This document shows, piece by piece, positions 11,801 through 22,258 of a stretch of DNA of 64,000 nucleotides (within the stretch, counting starts at the first letter, position 1; every line of letters begins with the position of its first letter). Below the pieces are notes generated by a model, which worked only from the letters and a program-made list of their open reading frames with translations, was not told where the DNA came from and searched no databases. This DNA is from Ischnura elegans. Taxonomy: Eukaryota; Arthropoda; Insecta; Odonata; Coenagrionidae. Location of the stretch: NCBI RefSeq assembly GCF_921293095.1, contig NC_060257.1, positions 57,820,968-57,884,967 of the forward strand, written 5' to 3'. Position numbers and translations under genes: made by a program.

Positions 11801-14800
11801 TCAAGACAAAAAATATCACAAACATTGTAATTGACAAAATTTAAAAAAATTATATCCTACTGTGCAACTTAGAAATTTCTTTGGCATTTACAAATTTTCC
11901 CATCCTGCCACAAGTATTAATAAAAATTCTTCATCTTCTACCAACATGAGAAATGCACACGTTGATTGATAAGCAGCTGCTTAGAATTTCAATTAAAATA
12001 ATCACTGGGAGCTCACCCATTGACATTTTTCACTTAACCATGGGTAAACACTTTGGAAGGTTCAAAAATTATTTATAAGGATTTAAAACAGGAAACGTAA
12101 TCCAGAAAAGCATGCGAATGTAAGAAAATAAACCCATAGCATTTTACCACCGACTTAAATAAAAATAATTCTTTATATTCAGCTAACAATGCTCCAATTC
12201 ATGTAGGAAGACAAACAGCAAGGCCTTCAAAAGTCATTAGCTTGTAAGACCTTGGCATATAACCAATAATTATTCTCTTGGATGTTTGAATTTGAGCACA
12301 TCACAGGGTAGGTTCCTACTTACAAATGTACAATAATTATTCCCAGAATTGCATATAACAGAATAACTCTGCACACCCATATATTCACAGGCACTGTAAC
12401 TGGCTATAAATGTTACTCTATAGATTTCAGCACAAGTCTAAAAGGACGGGCATGCATGAAACCTTAAAACTTGGTGTATCGCAACAAATGAGCTATTTTC
12501 ACATCAATCAATGGTGGAAGAGACTGTCAAAAATGGCCTAAATTATGGAACGAAGAAAGTAATAAGTGCACGACGGGTTACCTAAATGCCATGAAAAATA
12601 GCTTCCAGCTAGTGAATAGCTGTTAGACTTCATTCCTTGCACTTTCATGACTTTTAAAGTTAAAAATAAACAAGTTTACTAGAAATAGGCACTGCTGTGA
12701 AGGTGTAAAACTGGAATGTCTTGCAACTTAAGTAACACTACGGGGCCTAAATGAATTACAATAGTCATGCACATTTCCAATTCATTTCATTAAAATAAAT
12801 TTTTTAGCATGTCATAAAACTGCATTAGTTCACGCTAAGTTTTTGTCTATTTAGGAGTCACTGAAGTTTCGCATTGACCTCTCATTGAAAAAGAATTGAG
12901 ATTGGGCCGTAGAAAAAACTTTAAAAAACCTTTTCTTTGACCTTGGTTCATGAAAGAGCTGTCAAAAACTGACGAATTTCCCATGTCTCTACATTCACTG
13001 GCAATGTACGATGAGTGGCTATTACAGCATGAAATAAGCCATACAAACAAGAAAATTCCTGAAAACTCTATACATATTTACAAGTAGCAATCCTGAGTCC
13101 ATGTTATTATGAAGGAACTGCCCATACTATGGGAAAATTTTCAATACTATCCTGATGTGATGTCAAGTGATATTGGCCTTGTTAATTTTGCACACAGGAA
13201 TAGAACACATAAGTTACCTTGGTTTCTCAATTGGCCTAGTTATCCCTAAATGATTATGAAAATTTATAACTGAGCAAATGTGACCATGAAATGGAAGAGT
13301 TACTTAAACCTCTGGCTTGTTAACAGAAAAAGATATTGCAAATGTGGTTAATTTTTGAGACAAAGTAATATGGAAAAAAATATCTCCCAGTAATTTGATG
13401 GGCTTGTTCACTTGAATTCTTGACTCATTGCAAGAATTTGAAAAATGTAATAGAGATAAGATTTTAAAAAAAGTGAAAGTTGCCACCTACTCATCATGAG
13501 GTGGTGACACCATTAAGAGTTCCGGTTCCTTAGCTCATAAAGGGAAGGAATTGCTATTATGAGTGTAAACAAAAACAAACAATGATATTTAGGAGTCATT
13601 GATTTTTTGCCGCAAATAACTCGGGAAGTAAGCAATACATCGAGAAAAAAAATATGGGTCTCTACATTTTGTAAACTTGACAATTTAAAAAAAATTGGTG
13701 AACAAGCCCATTGTTATTACCACATGATCCAATTACAAAATGAAAAGAACGAAAAAGGAAAATACAATTAATTAAACCAAGAATTAATGATACCAGCTAT
13801 TTTAAAGTTAGGAAAAAGTTACTTCTATTAAAAATTTTAATAAATATTTTCATCACTGCAAAATTTCTCAAAACCACGAGAATTCATCTTCCCCAAACTT
13901 ACAGCTTTGGGCCATTGTTAGGTGTTATAATGCAATAAACCAAGAGCTAGTGGATTCAGTTGGAGTGTCTCTAAAGATACTTTGAGCTGAGGTGGTTGCC
14001 TGCACTCAGTTACTCAGCTTAAGTAACATGAACAGATTAACATGGAGCAAATTTTGACACCAATTTCCACAACTCACGGAAAAAAATGAATTTAGGACAC
14101 TTTACATTCATAATTTTAAAAAATGGGACTATTAATCTTTGTAGCCTCATTGTTGAGGACAGTGAGGTATTCCATGCACATGAGAGATGATTTTCAAATG
14201 TAAGGATTTCATATTGAGGATGCACGAGAAACTTCTCAGTCTTGTAGATAGTGAATCCAGAAATTAAGTTCTGATTGATGCACTCCAACAATTCCACTGC
14301 CAATACAATTTGTTTGCTCTTTCTTTCAATGGTTACCTTTAGCCCCAGCAGCCATGAGTTCATGGTGTACTAATATGAACGAGCCTCTCCAAGTATGATA
14401 TGCACGTAGTAGTATTAAGAAGTGGGAAGTAGAGAAGCTGTAAACACTGACATTTTAATCGACAATTTTGGATGTTTGGTAAAGCTGGTTGTACTATCAA
14501 TTCTGTCCTTGAAACACAAATTCACAACTTTTTCCATCACCAACTTCACTTGATCAGCTTGATGAAAGTATCGCCCGATTGATTTTGATTGATAAGACAA
14601 AGTGTGATTTCAACCTATGTCCAAAGACACGTGAGACAACACTAAGTACGCAAGCCTTAATTTTCATCCAAATTAGTTAGCTCCTCAACTTTACAACAGT
14701 TCTGGGTTAAACACCTATCACATAGGTTAAACCCAACAAAATTGGGCTGGGAAATAATTGTGCCACTTAACATAATGACATTTTTTTATATAGTAGGGGA

Positions 14801-15612
14801 GGGAATACTGCCTGAAGATTTCATACAATCAAGCCCATCACAAACTATAAAGCTCAAAACTGTGCTCTCCTACTTTCTCACAATATTTCACCCATCTCCA
14901 AACCCATCTTTTCCAATCACACACAAATCCTATGCTTCCCAACTCATGACAGTTTTCCTAAAGGAAAGAGATGGGGAAAAACAGCAAAGCTGCTACGCGT
15001 TTCGATTCTCATAACTTCGAAAAGATGGTTGAAAACCTCACATTCACACATTGCAAATCTGAATACATTCCAGCTCATCTTAGCCTTTACCGCTCATATA
15101 TAACCAAACACTTTTCGACATGTAACCCTGTCTCCACTAGGAAAGAGGCATTGAAAACCTTCCCAATATTGAGCACATATGCTGGCAGGAGAGGAACATG
15201 ATATAGGAGAAAAATAATGAAGGCCTCTGGAAAGAAAAAAAGCTTATAAAAGGAGAGAAAGGCAGTAGGTACTTTGGCAATACTGTCTTTATAGAGGAAT
15301 AATAAGGACAAAAATAAAACATCAGGGCAAAGGGAGTTATGATTCATTTCCCTGCAGCACCATCACTGTTTTCTTCTCCTACACAATCTTCATAATCTTC
15401 CTCCTGCTGCACTGGCTCACCAACGCGCCATTCAAATGCTGCCCACTCAGCTGGCATATCAAGTAGAAGCAGGTTAAGAAAGTCAAGGGTGCCCAAATGG
15501 CTTGCTGCACCAAATCACCCTTATCCGCGCCTCCTTTCACAATTCCAATGTCCGTTGCCACCGAACACCCATGTAACAGATCCTTGCCACCCACCCATAC
15601 AGCCTGCAGACA
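8828..15612. other. Tail-to-tail intergenic / 3' UTR region
   Basis: There is no recognisable coding exon on either strand between the pogo-like element and the PP6 stop codon. AGPAT (+) and PP6 (-) converge here, so both 3' UTRs lie in it. On the minus strand the AATAAA at about 10066-10071, followed by a GT-rich stretch, is one plausible PP6 polyadenylation site, but several other AATAAA hexamers exist (for example 11267 and 11405). Small open frames up to 108 codons have no recognisable similarity or composition. Confidence 0.4.
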
Positions 15613-15803
15613 TCACAAAAAGTACGGAGTCGTCGTGCGAGGTGGGATCACACGTTCCGTGTCGGGCACAGCGTGGAAGATGAGAGGTGACTTGTCTTCG
15701 ACATTCTTAAACTGAAGGATTGAAGCCACGTTTCCACAGCGGTAGCAGTAATTTGGGGCAGACCACACTGTGACCAATTTATCCTTGAACATGTATTTGT
15801 AAC
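15613..15803 (-). CDS. PPP6C: PP6 exon 7 (terminal)
   Basis: The acceptor is ATTTTCAG|GTTAC on the minus strand. It encodes [20 protein letters not shown] through [13 protein letters not shown] and ends in TGA at 15615-15613. It covers residues 241-303. Confidence 0.96.
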
Positions 15804-18800
15804 CTGAAAATGAAATAATTTCCCACTCACTCGCTGCTATGCGTACACACATGGAATTTCCTCCTAGATTAAGCAAGTTCATAAAGCCTTGTTCACAACT
15901 TCACTTGGTGTAATTAAGGAGTTGAAAATTCTGAAGAGCATCTGATGGTTTACAATGACTTTAACACTAAAAGTATCAACATGGCTCACAGTGAGGTCGT
16001 AAATTTTTACGCCTGGCAAGTGGTTCAGGCTGACTCAAAATCTTTGTAACAGTTAAATATTTTTACCATATAATGTTTAATACTTAATATCTTAAAGGAT
16101 GCAATATAAAAAAATAGAATGTTTTCCACACCAGGTAAAATTTACAGCACATCAGTATGATTACCAATGACTTTATATACACACATTTCATAAGGCTAAT
16201 TGAATCTTTAGTTTTCACCAAAACAGCCATAGTTATTATGGCTAGGTATCTAAAGAAATTTGTTTACAAAATTCACCTCATTTTTTAACACATTCAAAAC
16301 TTTCGTGCTCTGACATCAATGCAAAATATTATTTCATTAAGACTAAATTTCAGATCGGAGACCCCTGATATCTGTAAAAATCATCAGTGGTTGAGAGGAA
16401 GTCAAAGAGTAAGTGCCTCTAGGGTCCTTAAGAGGATGCATCCTGGGTAGTTGCCACAAAGAAAAAAAATTCAGGGGGGAGAGACTAAAGCCCCCAACCC
16501 CCAAATTATGCCCCTAGGGGTACCGATGAAGTAATGATACATGCTGACTTCTACTATCCATTAGAGCACCATGAAGTTCAGCTGTAGTGTGGTTGAGGGC
16601 AAAGTTGCTGGCATTGTAGTCAGAAGGACAGCAAGATTCCTAAGATGGTTCTGACGATAATAATGGGAACGAGGCATTATACTTAAGGACGACAAATCCA
16701 GGGCTGTGCAAAATATAGGCTGAGGAGTATTTGAAATACAAAATACCTTTGACTTGGGAATTTCAAAAACAAACTACAAATTAAAATTTTAAATGCCTTT
16801 TAAAATAAAAAATACATTTGTATGGAAACTAAGAGATCTTAACACATTGTGTACGGATGGAGAGAATTCATGTCATTTTTTTCCCGAACGTTCCGGATGG
16901 ATGACAAAGATTCTCGTCATTTAGGCACGTCAACCTAAACAATTTTAAAGCGTACAACACGTATTCGTTAGTATGTTTTCAGTTGTTGTTCGTTATTCAT
17001 AATGAATTGATGCATCATGGCGTTTGATTGGGTAACGTTATATTCTAAACATTAGCTTTTTAACCATGTTTAAACCAAAGGCATTACGCCCTAATAGACA
17101 CATATTTCCAAATCGGCATTCCTAGGAATTTAAATACCCTGGTACGCAACGTGTTAAAAAAATATAACCTGTCTTGACACATTATGGATAGTTGCAAACA
17201 TGAAAAAACAATTCTAACGATAATGAAGTTATCTCTGAAGCATAATGTTGCAGAAAAGCTATCAGAGCTACTTCAAAAGTTTTTCACGAATGTATTTTTT
17301 ATTTTAGAATGGGAAAACACAAAACAAATCTGTATATGAAATACAAGATACATTCAGGTCGTGTATTTGAGATATTGCCCAGCCGTAGACAAATTTGAAC
17401 CACCCAAGAGCAAGCATTGAGAGGAGATAAGAAATTCGGATATACCATACCTTCATGTACTAATTGATGTGCACGGCAGATTAAAGATAGTGAATTTAAA
17501 TCCATGAACTCATGCGTAACTTGAGCACCAAACAGCCAGCCTGCACCTCTTGGGCTCACAGTCCACTTATCAACATCCTCAGGGTCACTCCACACCAGAT
17601 CACAAAATGCACCTTAACATAATAATTGAAAAATATTAATAATTGCCATACCAACAGAACACTTGAATCAATCATTTCGAAGCACTACTTTCTCCCTTGA
17701 AATGAAACCATAATAATTTACCATGTTTGGAAGGAATATACTGTACACTCTCATGTACCATTCTCCCTAGTGTGCGACACAACCTTTATTTTTGGGCATG
17801 ACTTGAGGAAAATAATAATTTTGAAAATAGCACAATAAAATGTGTATTATTATCTGTAAAAATGATAAAACTTACATTACTGTAACAAAAAGTGCTCAAC
17901 TGTTTCCCAGAATATGCAGCAAACTTGCTTTTACAATAAGAAGCCACCAACCTTAGCAACTCGTTTGCACACCATGCACACAAGATAAATGGCAATGACT
18001 TCAACTGTACCTTGAGGGTCCGACTAGGTGTGCCAAAACTGGCAGGGAAATATCAAGGCAACAAAATAACAGCTTGTTTGGAGATTGTGGATTTCGTATC
18101 CATTACAAGCCTTCCCTATCAATGCCATTAAAAATACTAACCTCTTGAATTAAGTGCACCCAGTTTTGGGTATTGGTAAAGCCTAAACCACACGGTCATT
18201 TTTTCCACCCCTCTGAATGATGGCTCCAGTGATAGGTTTTCAGGGACCAAAAGAGTGATTGCTTGACCCATACTTTCTGTATCATACTGTCATTCCCACC
18301 GTGCCATTTTTCATTGCTCATTCCGTCATTATCCATTTAAAACTGTTATTCAATTATAAGCCAAGCATGGCATAATAATCACTGTAAGCGGCCGTACATT
18401 CTGATTGGCTGAAGGACTGTGCCAGCAATGGTTACAGCAAAAGGACAGAAAAAGGGGCTAGCTGAGTGATGGAGAAACAGATGGGATTCCCAACTCCGGC
18501 CATCACAGAAAATGATTGTGTGAACCGGTCATTTTTTTCTGCCATCACAGGGGCGATCTCTGGAGATGTCCGTCGCAAGGGATGGAAAAAAATGACCTTG
18601 TGATTCAGACTTAAAAATATGTGCGTAGTACACAAGAAAATACAGTATTGGGGACTTATAAAGTAAAATAGTGGACATATACCCATACAGGGCTTAATTG
18701 ATCAATCTTAGGTGATATTTACAAAGAAAATAAATCACTGTCCAAGAAAACATGGTGAACATGCATCAATAAGACTTGAAGACCCCCCTGCAGTTAAAAT

Positions 18801-21138
18801 GAGGGCATGTTGAACCGTAGCAAAAGAATAAAATTGAATGCTGGGAAGGCTATTTCTAACTATTGTACATGAAATACCAACATAATTTCAAAAGTAACAA
18901 CCCTCTTATAAATACCTTCATGAGGAATTTCCTGATTCCTTTCAATAGTCCGAATCTGGTCAAGTGTCCGAATATCAGGAGAAAGACCACCATGCACACA
19001 TAAAACCTGCTCTTCAATTAACTAAAACAAAAAGGAAAAAGACATGAGATAAGCCCACAGAGTTCAGTTTTTAAGACTTTGATTGCTAATTTATGTTTGA
19101 ATATGTGCACAAGTGCTATTTTATAGGAGAAAATAATCTAATAGTTATCAGTCAGCTGGATATTGTTCCACAAAATGCTGTGTGAAGACCTGGCTACACG
19201 ATATATTGACTAAAACAAGTTAAATGTCTAAATGCACACACAATTTAGGTGTTCAGGATCGGAGCATTTAAAATTACATGAATGGAGTTACAACGGGTTC
19301 TATTTTCTGTTCCTGCATTCACATAATTGGGAAGTTACATGCGGCATTTTGGTTTTCATTCTCGTGTTTGTGCATTTAGACATAAACTTATACATGTAAT
19401 ATATAATATAACGAGACCTTAAGAACGAACTGTGATCACTTATCTCGAAGAAAAATACACAACCCATGAGACTGTTTCCAGTGGCATGAAATAAGAGAAC
19501 CATTTGAAAACGTTCAACAAAATCTTTCAAATTGTCACCATTGTTTTGATTATTACGGTCAATAACATATACCTCGAAGTTATATCATTTAGCGTCCCTA
19601 ATAATATGTTCAAGTGTTTAAGAAAGTGAAAGACTATAATGAAATACCACTTCAAAAATTAGGCAGCACAATCAACTCACAGAAATATGAAGTGGAAAAA
19701 CAGGAAGAGGATAGAAAAATTTTCAAAAATGTACTGATCAGCTCACAATATCTTCCCAACAGGATTTCTGACAGATGCATAAGAATATCTGTAACTTTGG
19801 CCACAACTCTATCATCATGCCTATTATGGCTTATATTGCTATGAACAATAAGTTACATAACGAAGGTACACAATAAAAAACAATGATAAGGAAATGTATT
19901 AGTCAGTACATGTGTCATTTGTGCAAAGACCTGTATGATAGCTATATACACCATGGTGTACTTACCGCGGCTATGGTCAGAAGGTCAAAGACTCTACAGC
20001 AATACCTCCAGGCATTGGCATTGCCGTATTTTTTCTGGCATTCATCTAGAGAGTAATAATAAGAAAATCAATTGGCCAATTAAGGCAGTATTAATTGCAG
20101 GCGTAATTCGTAATTACATTTTCCCTCCCATTACAGCAAATTTATATACAAAAAAGATTATACTTATTATTAGTTATTAATACAAAAAAACTAAGTCGCC
20201 AAAATGTGTAATTCGCACATTACAGTTTTATCGCCATTTACAACATCTGCCTATATCAATGATATTAAAGAAATGTCATATGCACAGTCAGTTAAAAGGA
20301 TTTCGACATTAAGATGTTTCCGTGCTTAAAATATCTAATGAGAACTATTTAAAACTCACCATAAAATCCATATACTTGTGTGATCTGTCGCGACTCGTGA
20401 TTCCCACGCAACAATGTTATTCGATCCGGCCACTTGGCTTTTAACGTTAATAGTCGGGTAAATGTCTCCAAAGAATAGTAGCCTCTGTCAACAAAATCCC
20501 CCATGAATATGTAATTTGTATCTGGAACTTGTCCACCTTTCCTAAAAAGCTCTTCAAGGTCATAAAACTGAAAACAAATAGTTAATAATGAATCGTTTGA
20601 GCACAATGAAGTACTATATATAGACTTCACACTGAAAGGATAATTACCTGACCATGAATATCACCACAAACAGTAACAGGAGTGGAAACAGGATGAATAT
20701 TTGATTCTTCGAGAAGGTAATCGCACACCATATCACATAATTTCTGAAATACATAAACCGCCAAATCAGTTGAAGTTGAGGGTGTAAACTTGGTTGTAAA
20801 CTTAAAATGAAACAGTAAAATCGCGTGAACATAATGTAAAATTTCACTCTTATGCATGAATATAAACACCTTGGGTGTTTAAGAAGCTAACCGAAACGTA
20901 ATCAACCAAAATATTTAAAAAACAATGATACAGAGGCTCATGGGCACAAAATACTGTTCTGAACAAGTGGTTAACGTATTTTAACAGAAAGATACCCCAG
21001 CAAAATCTCCACACCGATTACGGTACAAAATACGGCTAATTGATGTCATTTTCTCATAAATTGACTTGCCTTTAAATCATTTTCAGGGAGGTATTTACAT
21101 TCTTTCGCTATATCAATCCACTTGTCCAATTCCGACAT
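15613..21138 (-). CDS. PPP6C: Serine/threonine protein phosphatase 6 catalytic subunit (PP6/PpV)
   Basis: This is a complete gene of seven coding exons: 21138-21070, 20743-20648, 20567-20360, 20045-19966, 19021-18916, 17612-17451 and 15803-15613. They total 912 nt, encoding 303 aa, close to human PPP6C (305 aa). PP6 is a PP2A-family metallophosphatase that acts with SAPS and ankyrin subunits, for example in mitotic control. The N-terminus has KYLPENDLK. Metal-site motifs are GDIHG (50-54), GDFVDRG (78-84), GNHE (110-113), H161 in CVHGG and H235 in [19 protein letters not shown] and [10 protein letters not shown] are PP6-type. The C-terminal TPYFL is the PP2A/4/6 tail that is carboxyl-methylated on the last Leu. 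All metal ligands are present. Intron 1 begins GC instead of GT. The gene starts 956 bp from dynamin, head to head. Confidence 0.97.
15804..17450 (-). other. PP6 intron 6
   Basis: 1647-bp GT-AG intron. It contains the TTAA-flanked piggyBac-like MITE at 16839-17157. Around 16440-16520 is a C/G-tract-rich remnant with CCTGGGTAGTTGCCAC, weakly like an inverted CAGTGGCGTAGCC-type MITE end. The rest shows nothing recognisable. Confidence 0.7.
16839..17157. mobile_element. piggyBac-like MITE
   Basis: TTAA at both ends and matching inverted termini: TTAACACATTGTGTACGG at the left, and GGTACGCAACGTGTTAA at the right. At 319 bp it has no coding capacity. Other TTAA elements lie at 50527, 53942 and (one end only) 46645. 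Confidence 0.75.
17451..17612 (-). CDS. PPP6C: PP6 exon 6
   Basis: The acceptor TATGTTAAG precedes GTGCATTTTG, and the donor is GAAG|GTATGG. It encodes [16 protein letters not shown] through [17 protein letters not shown] to [10 protein letters not shown], residues 187-240, and includes metal ligand H235. Confidence 0.96.
17613..18915 (-). other. PP6 intron 5
   Basis: 1303-bp GT-AG intron. It contains a probable foldback element at 18181-18610; the rest is unremarkable AT-rich sequence. Confidence 0.7.
18181..18610. mobile_element. Probable foldback MITE
   Basis: Imperfect terminal inverted repeats of about 30 bp: left AACCACACGGTCATTTTTTC, right GAAAAAAATGACCTTGTGAT. No clear target duplication is visible and there is no coding capacity. 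Confidence 0.55.
18916..19021 (-). CDS. PPP6C: PP6 exon 5
   Basis: The acceptor is TTGTTTTAG and the donor is GAAG|GTATTT. It encodes [20 protein letters not shown] and then the [15 protein letters not shown] segment, residues 152-186, with metal ligand H161. Confidence 0.96.
19022..19965 (-). other. PP6 intron 4
   Basis: 944-bp GT-AG intron. No element or exon recognised. Confidence 0.7.
19966..20045 (-). CDS. PPP6C: PP6 exon 4
   Basis: The acceptor is ACTCTCTAG and the donor is GCCGCG|GTAAGT. The 80 nt encode [16 protein letters not shown] and [11 protein letters not shown], residues 125-151, with the first base of Asp125 in exon 3. It is too short to appear as a long open frame but matches the family closely. 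Confidence 0.95.
20046..20359 (-). other. PP6 intron 3
   Basis: 314-bp GT-AG intron, AT-rich, with nothing recognisable inside. Confidence 0.7.
20360..20567 (-). CDS. PPP6C: PP6 exon 3
   Basis: The acceptor is TGTTTTCAG and the donor is TATG|GTGAGT. It carries GDFVDRG (78-84) and GNHE (110-113), the heart of the binuclear metal site, and spans residues 56-124. Confidence 0.97.
20648..20743 (-). CDS. PPP6C: PP6 exon 2
   Basis: The acceptor is TATTTCAG and the donor is GGTCAG|GTAATT. The 32 codons encode [14 protein letters not shown] through [12 protein letters not shown], residues 24-55, with metal ligands D51 and H53. Confidence 0.97.
20744..21069 (-). other. PP6 intron 1, GC-AG type
   Basis: 326-bp intron whose donor is TTAAAG|GCAAGTC and acceptor TATTTCAG. 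The only nearby GT (four bases downstream) would add four bases and break the frame, whereas the GC site joins LPENDLK to KLCD exactly as in other PP6 proteins. Confidence 0.88.
21070..21138 (-). CDS. PPP6C: PP6 exon 1 (start codon)
   Basis: The 23 codons read [20 protein letters not shown] and then DLK, matching the PP6 N-terminus in length and sequence. The ATG at 21138-21136 is the only suitable start. Confidence 0.94.
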
Positions 21139-22094
21139 CTTGGGTAACTAGACCTCACAACTAGCGCCACAGAGGTGAAAAAGAGATGAACTACTTGAAC
21201 CACTCAAAACACGGTTAATTGTGAAAGACGTTGAAGATTATCTCTGAATTATGTTCATTATTACCTCCATATATATAGACAAAAATAAAAATTTGTGAAA
21301 ATAAGAATATTATAATCAGTTTTATCGCAAATATTGAGTATTTAATGATGTGAAGTCACTAATATAAATTTCGTATGTACTTTGTTTTCAGCAGCATAAT
21401 CAACTTTAATAATCACGCCCAAATCTTGTGGTAGTCAGTGTAAAAACGTAATAATTACTCGTTTTCTCATTTATTTTCCTATGGGGGACTTGATGATGAC
21501 CATTTAAAGCTTCAGGCTTCATCTCTTCCGTGTTCTATGATGATAGGTCATGGAAGTGTTTGGGCAATCTTATGAAAACATTTACTACAAAAGTATGTCT
21601 AATTTTTCTGTTAACCCAATAAAACAGTACTTTCGCCTTGCCTAGACACAGAAATCGTTTTCATGAGGTTCTGAGGAAGGGGCTTAGTAGTCTTTCTTCT
21701 GCGCACGCTCTGTTCACGATCTTGCACATATTGATTGAAAGTCTATGGGTCAATCTTTACGCTATGCGAAAACTGATGCGACCCACTTTTTAACTCGTTT
21801 TTCAAATGATGACGATTAAAGTCATCTTTGTGTAATTTAAATTTTCTGTCATCGGTATTTATAATTGGTTTTACAGGGCAAGCGTTAACGAAGAAGAGAA
21901 TGTCCTTCCTAGATCCACTCTCAACGTAGGGCAATCTTCGATCTGAAACGGCCGGGCGACGGGGAGCATTGTGGGAAATAAGCCTTCCATCTTGGTATTC
22001 CGTACCGTGTCGGCTGGAGGCCTAGGACGGCGGAAGGGGTGTCGAGAATTTCAGACGGGATAACAAGGAGGGCGTAAATTAAGATATTGTAAAG
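21139..22094. promoter_or_regulatory. Divergent PP6/dynamin promoter region
   Basis: The 956 bp between the two start codons must contain the 5' UTRs and promoters of both genes, which are transcribed away from each other. The dynamin-proximal 21940-22080 is markedly GC-richer than its surroundings. It includes CCATCTTGG at 21987-21995, which read on the other strand (CCAAGATGG) resembles a YY1-type core. I see no convincing TATA box at a suitable position. No transposon is recognised here. Transcription start sites cannot be placed by eye. Confidence 0.6.
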
Positions 22095-22258
22095 ATGTCG
22101 GGGAATACGGGGATGGAGCAACTCATCCCCATTGTAAATAAACTTCAAGATGCATTTACCCAGTTGGGAGTTAATATGCAATTGGACTTACCACAAATCG
22201 CTGTGGTAGGTGGGCAGAGTGCTGGTAAAAGTTCTGTGCTAGAAAATTTTGTGGGAAG
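22095..22258 (+). CDS. shi: Dynamin exon 1 (start, P-loop)
   Basis: The ATG at 22095 opens [19 protein letters not shown]. The P-loop GGQSAGKS is at 39-46 (K45 corresponds to human K44). Donor GGAAG|GTAAGT, phase 2. A second in-frame ATG (Met7) aligns better with the usual family start, so the true start could be six codons later. Confidence 0.95.
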
